Shown one piece after another: positions 35,806 to 48,414 of a DNA stretch of 64,000 nucleotides. A program made the translations under genes and the position numbers. The notes under the pieces were generated by a model. It ran no database searches and had not been told where the DNA came from. It saw nothing but the letters and a program-made list of their open reading frames with translations. Every line of letters begins with the position of its first letter. Within the stretch, counting starts at the first letter, position 1. Where the stretch lies: contig CM055100.1 of the NCBI GenBank assembly GCA_029204225.1, forward strand, positions 23,691,106 through 23,755,105. Direction: 5' to 3'. Source of the stretch: Diphasiastrum complanatum. Taxonomy: Eukaryota; Streptophyta; Lycopodiopsida; Lycopodiales; Lycopodiaceae.

Positions 35806-36580
35806 TGGTATCAAAGCTTCATGCTTTGAAGAGGTGAGGGTGTATACATCAGAACAACAGTGCTTTTGCTTGCAGGAACTCGGATTTGGGAGAGGAATCC
35901 AAACTCGCTGACAAACTAGCCATCTGTGACCATAAGTGGATCAAAACGAGTCAAATCTGCTTCAGCTAAGCCCTATATGGAGAGAGAGCTCACATGCGTG
36001 AAATCAGCCCTCTTTATTTGAGTGCTACTTCTCAAGGAATGATCCAAATTTGATGTTCTATAGCTTGTTGGATAGGTATTGAAGAGTAGAATGTGTTGTT
36101 CGAGTTTTTAAATCAATTTGATTTGTTTTTAGAATATTTTTAGGCAATCAGAGAGTTTGAGAGAGTATTCAACTCGTGGGATATGCCAAAGTGAGCACAC
36201 ATTAGTTCTTTTCACCAATTTCATCAATTTTCACTATCAATCAAGTAGAATTGGATAGAAGTAAGTATTCTGAGGTCTTAAACTTTTTATTTCACACAAA
36301 TTATTGTGTCTGAGTTGAAAGTAAGTTCCTAAAGAGTTTTTCAGCTCTTTGAAAATCGTGGGAGAGATAGACTTCTTACTTGCATGTGCTTCATTTCAGT
36401 GATTGAAACAAGATCCAAATTCAAGATAGATTGATTTTCTGTATTGAGAGTTTGATCTCACATTCTGTTGCTAGATTTCATAGGTTGGATCAACATCATC
36501 AGTGTTAGATCCTAGGTTGAGATAGCAAGCAGCATCTTTCAACTCCATCTTTGTCATTACTAGAATTTCTCATAGAGAAG

Positions 36581-37411
36581 ATGTCTTCATCTTGTTCACA
36601 TTTCTTGGAGCACAGTGAGAGACTAACATCTTCAAATTATGCAATGTGGAAGATTAGAATGGAATAATTATTGATTCTACAGGATGTAATGGACATTGTA
36701 AGTGGAGCTGAAGAAGAACCTGCAACACCCAATGAAGTTGCAGCATTTCACAAAAGAACCAGAATTGCCCTTCATTTCATAAAAATGAATGTAACAAATG
36801 AAGTGTTAAGAGAGATCAGTACATGCACCACTACCAAGGAAGCTTGGGATACTCTAAAAACAATCTATGAAATCAAGAATACTTCTAGATTGCTCACACT
36901 TAGAAACCAACTCTTTCTAAGTTATCAGAGAGTAGATGAGAGTGCTTCATCATATGTAATGAGAGTAAAGGATCCTCATCAAGTGTTAGCTAGTATTGGA
37001 GATGCTCTTAAGAATACTGAACTTGTTCAAGTAGTCCTTAATGGACTTAGAGATGAGTATGACAATATTGTGCAGACTTATGTTGTCAGGGAAGAACTTC
37101 CATCCTTGAAGACACTGCAAGGTGTTCTCGTTGCTGAAGAAAGCAAGCAAGAGAACAAGATGTTGAGGATCAACAGACTTTTATTAACAGATGGTGGAGA
37201 TGACAAAGCACTCTTTATCAGAGACAAGTCAAGAGACAAGGGCAAAGGTCAACGACACTTCAAGAAGGACAAAGCCCAAGAAGGTGGTGAGGATCAGTCC
37301 TCACAAGCTGCAACATCCAGTGGCAAGAAGAAGTTGTCAAAGATCAAGTGTTTTTTCTATGGCAAGAAAGGACACTATGCATCAAACTGTTTTAAGAAAG
37401 AACCAATCTAA
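36581..37411 (+). pseudogene. copia gag with one early stop
   Basis: ATG 36581, with FLEHSERLTSSNYAMWKIRM, then a TAA at 36665-36667 where relatives have serine. It is then open to 37411 through KNTELVQVVLNGL. The zinc knuckle CFFYGKKGHYASNC lacks the second cysteine (Tyr instead). A frame change follows into protease. Confidence 0.92.
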
Positions 37412-38760
37412 GCAAGCTAACCTTACTAATGAGGATGAGTGTGAGGGTGTTGAGAGTGAAATAGAGGATTCTTTAATGATGTCTACTTTTTCATCTTTTC
37501 CTTTCAAGAATAAAGAAGTCTGGTGGATAGATAGTGGGGCTAGTTCCCATATGTCTAGTTCTAGAAACTCTTTCACAAGTCTCATGCCATATCTAGGTGC
37601 AAAAAGATCAATCTATACTGCTAATGATGTAGAGTGTAGAATTGAAAGAATAGGTAGTATTCCACTGCATGCATCATCATCAAAATCTTTTTGCTTGCAT
37701 GATGTACTTTATGTACCTAGACTAACCAAAAATCTTAGTGTAGGACAATTGTTTGATATTAGATTGGATGTCAAGTTTCAAGTTGACAAGTGTATAATCT
37801 CAAGAGAAAATGAAGTTTCTGCTAGAGGATCTAGAATTGGTAAGTTGTACAAACTAGATTCTAGGGAGAGTGCTAACATTTCAGATACTGCTTATGAGAC
37901 CAAGGTTCTTCAGGAGGATCTGTGGCATAAGAGATTGGGACATCCCAATTTCAAAGCCATGCAATCTATGGTCAAAGAAGGAAAAGTTGTTGGACTACCA
38001 AAGACACTGTCAAAGGAGCTTCAACCTTGTGAAGCTTGTGTTTTGGCAAAATCACACAAAAGGCCTTTTCCTAGATCAAGCATCAAAACAAAGCAACCAT
38101 TTGAACTCGTGCACTCTGATGTTCATTTCTCATCAACTAAGAGCAAAGGAGGAACAAATTGCTTTGTTTCCTTTGTAGATGATTATACAAAATATTCTTG
38201 GATCCATATGTTGTCTTCTAAAGCCATGGTCTATGATGTTTTTCTTACTTTCAAAGCTTATGTAGAAAAGTTGTTTTCTTTCAAGTTGAAAGCTTTGAGA
38301 AGTGATAATGGAGGAGAATACACCTCCAATGACTTTAAAGACTTTTGTGAGAGAGAGAGAGAGAGGGAATACAAAGAGAGTTTTCTTGTTCATGTACTCC
38401 TCAGCAAAATGAAGTTGTTGAGAGAAAAAATAGAACTTTGTGTGAATGTGCAAAAGTCATTAGGCTAGAAGCTTCTCTGTCTAAAGAATTTTGGGGAGAA
38501 GCAGTTGCATGTGCAAACTACCTTTGTAATAGGCTTCCTAATCTTGCAATAGGAGAAAAAATACCATTTGAGATGTGGTATAAGAAAAAGCCTAAGGTAG
38601 ATCATCTTAGGATTTTTGGTTGTGTATGCTTTGTGCATGTACCTCTAGAGACTAGAAAGAAGGAAGATCCTAGTGCTGTTAAAGGAATTTTTGTAGGATA
38701 TGCATCTACTAAAAAAGCATACAAAGTATATCTTCCCTCTACTAACTAGAATGTTGTTAG
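37412..38760 (+). pseudogene. copia protease-integrase with a GA-repeat frameshift
   Basis: Open in one frame from 37191 to 38468. Protease WWIDSGASSHM keeps DSG. Pre-integrase DLWHKRLGHPNFKAMQSM and the core with VHSDVHF and RSDNGGEYTSNDFKDF are intact. At 38349-38367 a GA run reads EREREREY and throws the frame, so the last catalytic Glu region continues in another frame (38438-38749). A TAG at about 38747 ends that piece. Confidence 0.92.
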
Positions 38761-39521
38761 TAGAGATGTGATCTTCCATGAAGATCAAAAGTTTAACTTG
38801 GATGAAGCACAGGTCAAGGAGTCTCATGCAAGATCTACAATCATCAATCTTGATGCTGCTCAAGAAGTGGTGAGGTTGAGGCTTGAGGAGGAGCAACTTC
38901 AAGCAACCACACCAAGAAGATCTACAAGAGAAAGATCTGAGCCAAGGAGGCTCACATATGATGAAGAAGGAAGGCAAGTGGAAGGTGAAACTTCCTATCA
39001 TGCTCTCTTCATATCAGATGAAGAGCCTAAAGATGTCCAAGAAGCCCTTCAAGTGTTGAAGCAATGACCCAAGAGTTTGAAGCCTTGATGTCAAACAACA
39101 CATGGGAGCTTGTGGAGCCACCAAACAGCATGCATGTGATTGGATGTAAGTGGGTTTTCAGAATCAAGTATAATACTGATGGATCTATCAATAAGTATAA
39201 AGCAATAATTGTGCCAAAGGCTACTCACAAATCAAAGGTCTTGACTATGAAGACACCTTTGCACCAGTTGCAAAAATGGTAACAATCAGAATACTCATAT
39301 CTCTTGCATGTTTTCACAATTGGAAAATGTTCCAGCTTGATGTTTCTGATGCCTTTCTCAATGGTTACCTTGAGGAGGAGATTTACATGGAGCAACCTCC
39401 AGGTTTTGTGAAAGAAGGTGAAGAATCAAAAGTTTGTCTTTTGCTCAAAAGTATCTATGGACTAAAACAAGCACCAAGGTCTTGGTATGCAAGGCTCAAC
39501 CATGAACTGATGAAGGAACAA
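38761..39521 (+). pseudogene. copia reverse transcriptase, N-terminal half
   Basis: In three frames: the linker RRSTRERSEPRRLTYDEEG; the RT start NNTWELVEPPNSMHVIGCKW; then QLDVSDAFLNGYLEEEIYME with the first catalytic Asp and YGLKQAPRSWYARLN. It ends at the 39522 junction, so the YVDD pair is missing. Confidence 0.92.
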
Positions 39522-39830
39522 ATGTATGATACTTGGTATACGAACACTCGTTGGTAGAAATGTGTCGCATGTGATTGTTGATAACTCTGTTACAAGACTA
39601 TGATACTTTGTAAAGAAGATGCACTACCATTAATTTGTCACTTTCGGTCTTGATTCAATAGTACAAAAACAGAGCCTTGCTTGAAATACTGGAAGATGGG
39701 TAGCTCACAAGAAGTCACCTCACCTCGCATTCAGGTATGAAGTTCTATGATGCTATTTGGAAAGGTAGTAGCACTCCATACTACTATGCAGTTCTTTAAG
39801 ACATTGGGAACGACACTTTTTACATAAAGG
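39522..39830. repeat. 306-bp direct repeat, copy 2
   Basis: Second copy of 30977-31282. It joins directly to the truncated reverse transcriptase on its left and to unrelated sequence (GGATCTGCCCTAG) on its right. Confidence 0.92.
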
Positions 39831-40599
39831 ATCTGCCCTAGTACTCGACACTATGATCAAAATCATGTCTCTTTGTACTTGTGCGTGGATAAATAGCTTC
39901 TTATGTGTTTATATTGTTTTGTGAACTGGATACATTCTTTTTGCTCTTGCACTGATCAGTATGGCAACTGCCCTGATACGGTTTCGAGTCAAGGGCAGAA
40001 TGTATTGTTTTGTATAAGATGCATGATTGAGAAGACTGGATAAACGTTTTGTTATTGCATTCGAGTTGATAAAGTAGTGAATCTTGTTTTGGACATGGAT
40101 AACAACTGATGCTCAGCTATGACACCCATCTTCCTCACTATGCGGTTTTGTTCTGTGGGATGTGACAGGTAACAACTGGGTGTCCTAAATCTTGCTTCAC
40201 TAGCTAGTACTCTTCTGTACTATAAGACTTTATACAGCTATATTTTAACCTGTTATGCTATAAATTGAAGGGTTCAAAGGGTTTGGTCTTGACTTGTCAA
40301 GAGAGACTATGTGATGTTCTGTTACTCTCTCCCTCCCTCCCTCCCTCTCTCTCTCAATTTCCATAAAACAAAAACAAAGAAAATGTCTCTTTATTCCTAC
40401 ACGTCCATTATGCAAAAATAAAACTCAACACAGAACTGAGATTTTCCAGGAAGGAAGACTCTTCTCATTACAAATTATATCTCTGCATAAATGTAGAAAA
40501 CCTCCTTGCATGTCCAAATCGATCATGAGTTTAACCATTCCATGCTCTAATACCATGCAAATAATTTGGGCATGCAGCAGAGAATTAAGCCATTGTGGA

Positions 40600-40718
<119 letters not shown>

Positions 40719-41993
40719 ACTCAAATGCTTGTATTCAAGATGAGAATTGCAACACACAAAGAGAGAAAGAATGATATTTGAGAGAGAGGATTGGGAGCTT
40801 ATGCCTCCTCACAAATAACCTCTTAGCATTAACCCTATTCACATTAGGAGGACCCCCTAAGTACTTTAATCCATTAGAGCCTCATTGGGCCTTTATAACA
40901 TTTATATTATTGAGTACATTTCAAGTATGTCTATAGCTAGCCAACAAAGTGCTTTTATCAAATAGAATTTCCGACAACAACAACACCCCCAAATATTTTG
41001 TTTCCATCATCTTCATTAGTAGAAGATCATATGTTATCTCTCCAACAAAATTCTCCAATTCTAAAACTATTTTCTCAACCCAAACATGAAATTTGTTTAT
41101 GATGATTGAAATGAGCAATGTCTAGAAGAAAAAATAAACATTACATGCCACATATGGTGTGGATGGGGTAGAGTTCTTTCACCATGTTGACCATAGACAG
41201 TGACCATAGAGTGATGATTGAACTCATATGCATGAAAGGTGTAACATTTTTCAGGAAGAAGTGGAAAATCCATGATAGAGATCCAAGATACGCTTCAAGA
41301 GGGTCAATATGGCACTATATCGCAACACTTTTGGCAGGAGACTCTTTAGTTTATTTGATAATGAATAATAGAAAAGCTTTTATAAGGTTACACCACACAT
41401 TAAGTCCATGATGTTTTATAATTTGTGTTTTCTAGTAGATATAGTGAGCAAGGCATCAATAGAACAAGATTGTAGATGCTCGCTCTCATAAGTAAAATTA
41501 GATTTTCACTTAAGTAGCTTTGTCAAGAGGGGCCACAAAGATGCATGCACACATTCTAAAGGAGCACCAAACATACACATTGAGATGACCAATTTGTATC
41601 TATACTCCCTTGGACACCAAAATCATGTGAAAAAAGAATGTCAATATGAAATCCTACCACTTAAAGGCATGATACCGAAAAGTGCAAATACCACTTTAAC
41701 GAGCTCAAAAGGGAGTAGAAATTTGGAGTTCAAACATGCCAAGCATCACATGAAGCTAGCAAAGGATTTTATTCCACCATATTTTAGATATCATTAGTGC
41801 AAATGAACAAGCTCTCAAGATAGGAACAAAAAAACTTTTATAAGTTTTTATGGATCCACTTATACAAAGCAACTAAACATGAAATGTAAGTAGAAAATGT
41901 GTTTACATTACAATGAGATCCTTCAGTAACCCTATTTAGTTGAATGTGATGAACATAGGTGCAAGAACTCTAGCATATTAGTTACAAAACGCA

Positions 41994-41996
<3 letters not shown>

Positions 41997-42042
<46 letters not shown>
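41997..42042. repeat. (AT)n microsatellite
   Basis: About 23 AT units without interruption. Confidence 0.97.
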
Positions 42043-42044
<2 letters not shown>

Positions 42045-44194
42045 GTTTTCATTATCTATGTGATCTTATACATGATTATGAAAATAGAGATAATGTGTAA
42101 CAGAGATAAGAATTCATATTCTCAATTTCTAGTAACATTCCACCAATAGTAATAAGTCTCATTCAACTTTGAGATTTGTTAAAGCATTATCTAAGATAGT
42201 AACAAGTCTCATTATGCTCCAAAATTTTGTATATTATGTTGTAAGCTCCATGGGGGTGGCACACATCTTCAATTTTTGTTTTCTTGAGTAAGTTGTTCAA
42301 GGTGACAAGGTGCTCTATGAAAATAGTTGATAAATTTTGAGGTCACAATTTTGGGAAAAAGCTAATTATAGCATGAAAGGCCTTGAAGGAGTGATTTAAC
42401 TCGGGCTCACCAACAAAGACGTGTGGATGATGAAAATTGTAGTGATTGAGGTCCAAAATGATTAACCTAAACAATTTCACATCTGATTTTAGTTGCAATG
42501 AATGTGTGCATTATATTATGACATCATAAATCTTGATTGTGCATGAATCCATTCAATGTCTTTTGAAATGATTCACATCGAAAGGTAACTTTGAATATTT
42601 ATCTTTGTTAGCAACAAACATTCATTGGAGAGCACAAGATTGCTCAAGGCCCAAAGTTGTTGCCTTATAATCCTTCATGTTTGGCTTCTTTGGAAATAGA
42701 TAAAGGTGCACACCAAGTATACTATGATGCAAGAGCAAGGTTGACATCTCTTATCACCGAACCACTCCTAAAGGATATCTCGAGGGGTAAGTTTTTGCAT
42801 TCATTGGCATGCATAACAAGGAGTTTTCCTTCATTTATTCTCTTTCACATCACCTCTCTAACATTGGTATGGTAACTATATTGATTATGCTTAATTCAAT
42901 CTACTAATTAGAGGTTTTCTCTTCTTCGTCTTTTTCCTGAATTCATGCTTGGAATATGTTGATGTTGCAAGGTCCAATAACATATGTCAAAGAGTTGCAA
43001 TTTGATGTGCTCATTCAAAATAGTACATGCTCACATTTTAGACCATGATTCCAAATCATGATTGAATGAGTTGTTAGCCTTTTAGTGATGAAGGGGCAAG
43101 AGGGCCATGCGAATATGCAACTACATATTAATCTCAAGTTGACATTTGTTGCATTCTCTAAGCATGTAGTTATAATCTCAATAAATAAATATAACAATGG
43201 TTGGTGAGCATGTTGGCAAAGGTTTTAATCACTTCATGCTCAAGCATTTCTAGTTTAGATAGCCATCACAAAACTCGATGGATAGAATTGTCTTGGTGTC
43301 ACGGGTTGCCCAAGTTGTTTCTGCTTATTCCCATTGGGAAGATAATCTTGAAAACCATGATGCCCATCATGAACGAATCTAGAAAACTTTAGTATTACAT
43401 GAGAAAAGATAATAACCATTCACTATTAGTCATCGACTAGCTCAATATGGACATCAATGAGTGTATTTGACACATAATATTTTCCTTCTCGATATGTGAA
43501 CATTGAACCTATTGTACAAGGCATAGCCAGCAACTATATTCACAAAGACCGTGTCTCTACACGTGTTTATTAATTCTTGGGAGCAGTATTTTGCTTTTGC
43601 CAAAGCCTAAACCATGCTCTATAATGTTTGATTATACTCCTATTTTTCTTAAGTTCCTCTAGAAGCTTTGCTTAGGAGGCATGCTCATTGTAGACGTCCA
43701 ATAATGAGTAGATGCCCTAAAATGTTCTTTAGTAAAATGTCAATGTAAGCAAGATAAATTCTCAATCTTCGCCTCACAACCTCTTGTCCAAGAATCCATC
43801 ATGTAAAGATAGTCATACACTTGAGAGAATTTACACCATAACCGGTTGCACAGAAAATTCAAGCACATCCAAATAGAGGTGATTATAACCCAGTATCATC
43901 CAAAAACATCCCCTCGTGAAGATGAAAAGATATCCTTACAAAAGAAATTGGAAAAGCTTTATTGCCTAGAGAGAAAGGCACTTGATCCCAGCTACCTTAA
44001 CGGCTATCTAAACTTACACCCACCATATTCCACAGTGGAAATATGCTCTTTTCATTATTATTAATGAGACAGCATCTTGATCATCCAACTAAACAGCTAG
44101 AACTAAGAGGCAGGACTTGAAATGATTAAACTGAGTAAAATAAAACACGTAAGATCAGCTATACCTTGGACTAGAGCTAGCATACACATAGGAT

Positions 44195-46749
44195 TTAGTA
44201 GGAGTATCCTTTCACAAATAGTCCCTCCTTTGCCTCTGCATCCTCGCCCTCTGCAGAGTACTGTCCAAGCTGAGCCAAAGAATTGAGTTTAGCTCTGGTC
44301 AACAAAGCTTTCTGAGCTGCTTCCACCTTTTCTGGTTGTCCTCCCCACAGCTTCAACACACTGTTTTGCAAAGCCCTGGCATAGGAGAAGGAGACATGCC
44401 ATGGGTTGGGGCTTTGGTTCATAGCATTCAAGTTCAATGTCGCCTCTACTTCGGATTGTCCTCCAGATAGAAACTGCCAACAATTCAAGGTTAAAATGGC
44501 AACCAAATGCAGAAATTCAATATCTTTCTCAGAAAAAGTATTCCTCTATACACTCGGAGCATTTCATTGAAATTTCACTAAAAGATAGAATCATATTGCA
44601 TGAAATGGCATTGCAAGAATGAGACACTAGCCGAGAATCAGAAAATCTCACTAAAAGAGAGAACGACGTTGAATAAACTGGCATTGCAAGAGTGACATTC
44701 ATAACACAAAGCAGAAAATTAGTGCAAAACTCAGGATTTTTTCAAGACACGGATGAGCAGAACACTTGTGTCAAAATATAAAGCATAGTGTGCATTGCTT
44801 GGAAACGTGAAATAGCGTACCATGATACCCGGAACAGCTGGTGGGACTCTTCTTTTCAGAAGTTTCAATGTATACTCTGCTACCTTTTCTGGCGTAGCCT
44901 TTTCACCAGATTCAGCTCCAGGAGTCACCATACTGGGCTTAAGCAGAATACCCTCAAAAAGGACCTTGTTCTCGGCCAGAAAATAGAATACCTTGGCCCA
45001 GACTTTCTGGGCAACCTCAAAGGTTCTCTCAATGCTGTGCTCTCCATCCAGTAGAATCTCAGGTTCGACTATCGGCACCAGTCCATTTTCCTGTTGAATG
45101 CAAGGTAATCTCGATCGCATAAGAAACATTCAAACACGAACAACGCTTCATTTTGTATCATAAGAAACATTCAAACACGAAGAACGCTTCATTTTGAATC
45201 ATAGAATCTGATCTACGCATCTTAATAGTTAATCTTCATAGAATAATAAAGAATGCATAAAGTGATTGATTCAGAGAAAAATAAAGATATAACAAAATGG
45301 CATAGAGTGAGTGGCCACCTGTGAAATAGCGGCATATCGAGCTAATCCCCAAGCAGCTTCGGTGACAGCGAGTTCAGAAGGACCATTAGGAATGCTGACA
45401 ACGGTACGCCTGAAACGGAAAATCTACTTATACGTTAGAAACTCTCAAGTCGAAAGATTAAGCTTTAGAAAGATGGCTCGGTTTCTCAGAGGCGTAGAAC
45501 GATGTGGATAAGATCATAAGTGGCATACCATTTTGCAAACCTTGCGCCTTGCTTGTAGTATGCTGCACTTCTGGAGGCCAGGCCGTCCAGACCCTGACAC
45601 CAAGATTCATTGTTTGATCCACTGAGAGGTACAAGGCCCTGTAAAATGGACAGAATTGTCAAATACTTGCATATCAAAGATTTACAGGTCCCGTGTCATT
45701 CAAGTCCGAAGCAACACTGGTCTAGGTCGGAAGCAATGCTCGAGACTTGTTCAGTCTCCAGCTGGAGCTCACCAGATAAGCCAGATTCTAGATCCACAAT
45801 AGAACAAAAAGCAGATTTACGTTAGCGCAGTGGCAGATAATTTGAGAAGAAACTATACCTTGTCAACTTTAATACCAGGAACAATATTCTGGCTAATTAG
45901 CACGTCCACAAATTTCTTGCCATCAAGTGTTGACTGGTACAAAGTTTCTTCAAAGAGGATAGCACCAGAGATGTATTCTCCAAGCCCTGGAGTTGTCACA
46001 AGAAGCTGCCTGTAGGCTTGACGGTTTGCTTCTGTGTTCTCAAGTCCTATGGATGCAAGCCGCTTCCCGCATGTCGCATTAGATTCATCCATGGCGAGAA
46101 TTCCACGGCCTTTTGAGGCAACGGTTTTCTGCAAAAGTATACAACGTAATGGTATCAGCTTCTACTAATCAGCTCTCCATCATGTCTCCATACAAGAGAA
46201 AACTTACAAGATCCTTGCCAGTTTCTCAATATTGCAACCTTTTCTCAAGCACAGAATCAAAACATCTTTGCCAATTTCTAGCTAATAAAACTTAAAGCTC
46301 TCCATCATGTCTCAACGCAAGCACAGAGGCATAACATCCTCGTCAGTGCAAAGATTAGAACATCATACAAAAGCTACCACATCATAAAAAAGATAACTAG
46401 AAGCCTCCACTGAAGTTCTTTCCAGGGAGCACTAACTCGCACAAAGCTGCGGATGCCGTCATCAGAAATGATCAACAATACCACTGCGACGCAAAACAAT
46501 TCCGCAATGGCAAAGCTCTCAATTCACAAATCACAAACCATTTTCCGTATCTTCATCGACATGTAAACAAAAACACAACCAACTTACGGCGGTCTTAACC
46601 AACTCCTCCTCATATCCACTAGCCCTGATGGAAACGCAAGCCGGCAACCTTCCACTGGTGGTGCTGCTCACAGGCTGATTCACAACCGCCTGACCAAAGA
46701 ACTGCGAATTCTTAAGGCTCAGTGCCTGCTTGAGCACTGAAGCGGCCAT
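44195..46749 (-). CDS. FBA: Plastid class I fructose-bisphosphate aldolase (six exons, intact)
   Basis: Reversibly condenses dihydroxyacetone phosphate with glyceraldehyde 3-phosphate in the Calvin cycle and plastid glycolysis. Minus-strand exons: 46749-46588, 46128-45859, 45638-45529, 45409-45319, 45090-44821 and 44473-44195. All have GT-AG borders and correct phases, giving 393 residues, the usual length for plastid aldolases. Residues 1 to about 46 form a Ser/Ala/Val-rich transit peptide; the mature start resembles YEEELVKTA. Catalytic landmarks: Asp68 in [13 protein letters not shown], Lys180 in RFAKWRTVVS, Glu222 in [11 protein letters not shown], the Schiff-base Lys262 in [12 protein letters not shown], and the functional C-terminal Tyr393 in KGYSY. 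The start is the first ATG of the exon, in frame with the transit peptide. No lesion is seen, although retrotransposons lie within 2 kb of its promoter. Confidence 0.97.
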
Positions 46750-47160
46750 CACAAAAACTCAAGCTACCAAAGAATCAGCAATGCAATGAGATGCAATGCA
46801 GAACTGATCAAAGCTACCTAGCCAGCCAGCTATCTGCAGGCAATGGAGTGCGGAATTCAGAAGAAAATAAGAGGAAGAGTTAAGGGAGAGGCGATGGTGG
46901 TATAAGGGATGACGATGAGGATGGCGATGGCGATGGCGATGGCGATGGCGATGAAGGATTGGAATCGAAGGGTAGGCAGAGAAGGTGAGGGTAGGAAATG
47001 TAAGGAGAGGCTGAAATTGAAGGAAACCACATGGCCCAACCACATGCACAAACATTTTATCTTGTGGCAATAAAACAATATGCAAGAATTTCCCAACCCC
47101 CCCAAACCCATAATTATTTGGGCATGTATGAGAGCATTTTATGGGCGCAATCTAATACTT
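46750..47160 (-). promoter_or_regulatory. Aldolase 5' leader and proximal promoter region
   Basis: Upstream of the aldolase ATG on the minus strand. It holds a hexamer run (46921-46953), pyrimidine-rich leader-like sequence, two CACATG boxes at about 47026 and 47040, and on the minus strand an AAGATAAAA element like light-responsive GATA/I-box sites. No transcription start can be fixed, so the elements are suggestive only. Confidence 0.4.
46921..46953. repeat. (ATGGCG)n hexamer repeat, five units
   Basis: Five ATGGCG units; on the aldolase strand this is a CGCCAT run, probably in the 5' leader. Confidence 0.93.
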
Positions 47161-47204
47161 TTTTAAGTGTTTGTAATCGTGGCCTAAGGCGCATGTACGA
47201 TGAT

Positions 47205-47600
47205 TATACATTCGATAGATTCACATTTGACACGTTTGCATCCGATGAATCTACATCTGACGATTTTTTTATGATGATCTGCATCCGACGTCAGATCCGA
47301 CGACTTGCATCCGACGGTCAGGATCGACGATCAGACCCAAAGTTTAGATCTGACAGATCTACAACTGAAGGCTGCGTCCGAAGTTTACATCCACTAGATT
47401 TACACCCAATGCCCATCTGTAGATCCGACGAGGAGACTACTGATTCACATCTGATGATAGAACTGACTGTTACATCCGATAACAATATATCCGACGATTT
47501 ACATTCGACGTTCAGATCCGACGATCTTGCATCCGACAACCTTGCCTCCTACGACCTTGCATCTGATGATCTTGCATCCGTTGCAACTCTCACCCTCATC
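47205..47600. repeat. Degenerate short repeat based on CATCCGACGAT
   Basis: Over 20 irregular copies of variants such as CATCCGACG, CATCTGACG, GATCCGACGAT and TTGCATCCGAC, spaced 10-25 bp. It makes a 201-codon ORF (47031-47636) of low complexity that I do not regard as a gene. Confidence 0.75.
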
Positions 47601-47683
47601 CAACGATGCATGATGCTTTATAAACGATGGATATGAATAGTTTAGACCTTTTGTATCGTTGGATAAGGTTGAGGGCACACTAT
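47587..47683. repeat. Imperfect inverted repeat at the edge of the short-repeat block
   Basis: CACCCTCATCCAACGATGC at about 47591 is matched in reverse complement by TATCGTTGGATAAGGTTGAG at about 47657-47676, around a ~45-bp spacer. It could be a fold-back or the end of a lost element. Confidence 0.5.
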
Positions 47684-48414
47684 CTTAGGTTAAGGCCCCC
47701 TTGTTAGGGCATTCCCAGCTCGAGGGCCCTTGCTCTAGAATGGACTGAGTGCCTCTTGCCACTCGGAGAGATAGTTTTGGGCCCAAGGGTCCTTGGATAA
47801 TGTGCCCCACCAAACATAAACAAAGAGTGCGTTACAAAGGTTTTTTTCAATTTTTTCTACTCATTCAATCATAGGTGTAACGTCTTACTTGGGTCACAAC
47901 TATGCTTCTTGGTTTCCACGGGGAGGCTCAAACTTGGGACCAAAGAAACTTTGGATGTCAAGCTATAACTGAAGAAACAAAACGTTTTGCAAGTACCCAG
48001 AAGTACAGATATCTGATTTGATAGCATGACGTCAGCAGATACACTCTAGGTCGTGGCTAATCTGCCACTCTTGTAATTCATGATTAGTTGTAGATGTTTT
48101 TTTTAATCACTCTAATCTAGAAGGTTACAAGACACGACTGTATACTTTCTGGATGATACTTGACACAGATATATGAAATAGTCTGATGCTAGTAAGTAAG
48201 AAGACGAAACACAGAATACGCGTCTGTCTGCGTGTGAGACAATTTTTGAATAGGATCTAAAGATCCACAAGTCCGCTAGTAAGCGAGAGATTGCTCGTGG
48301 GAGAACTGTATTTCTCTCACGCCAACGCACTGCGTGGATCTGCATGCAGTGCTTGAAGAATCAGAGAAAAATCAATAAATGATTTTGTAGCCATTGCGCA
48401 CACATATTGTCTGA
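47684..48414. other. No gene supported
   Basis: Between the short-repeat block and the copia remnant. ORFs of 60-77 codons on the minus strand match nothing I know. It may contain part of the copia remnant's upstream sequence. Confidence 0.4.

Larger units (their letters stand above)
35079..39521 (+). mobile_element. copia element truncated within reverse transcriptase
   Basis: A 727-bp 5' LTR with perfect 7-bp inverted ends (TGTGAAG/CTTCACA), primer site TGGTATCAAAGC at 35806-35817, a leader, gag from 36581, protease, integrase and the first half of reverse transcriptase. It stops abruptly at 39521 before the YVDD motif, where the second copy of a 306-bp repeat begins. RNase H and 3' LTR are missing. 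Confidence 0.92.

Noticed and set aside
44437-46295. Plus-strand ORFs across the aldolase locus
   Set aside because: Antisense to spliced aldolase exons and introns, with no family resemblance.
47031-47636. 201-codon plus-strand ORF
   Set aside because: It runs through a degenerate short repeat with low-complexity Asp/Ser/Arg text; no domain or start context supports a gene.
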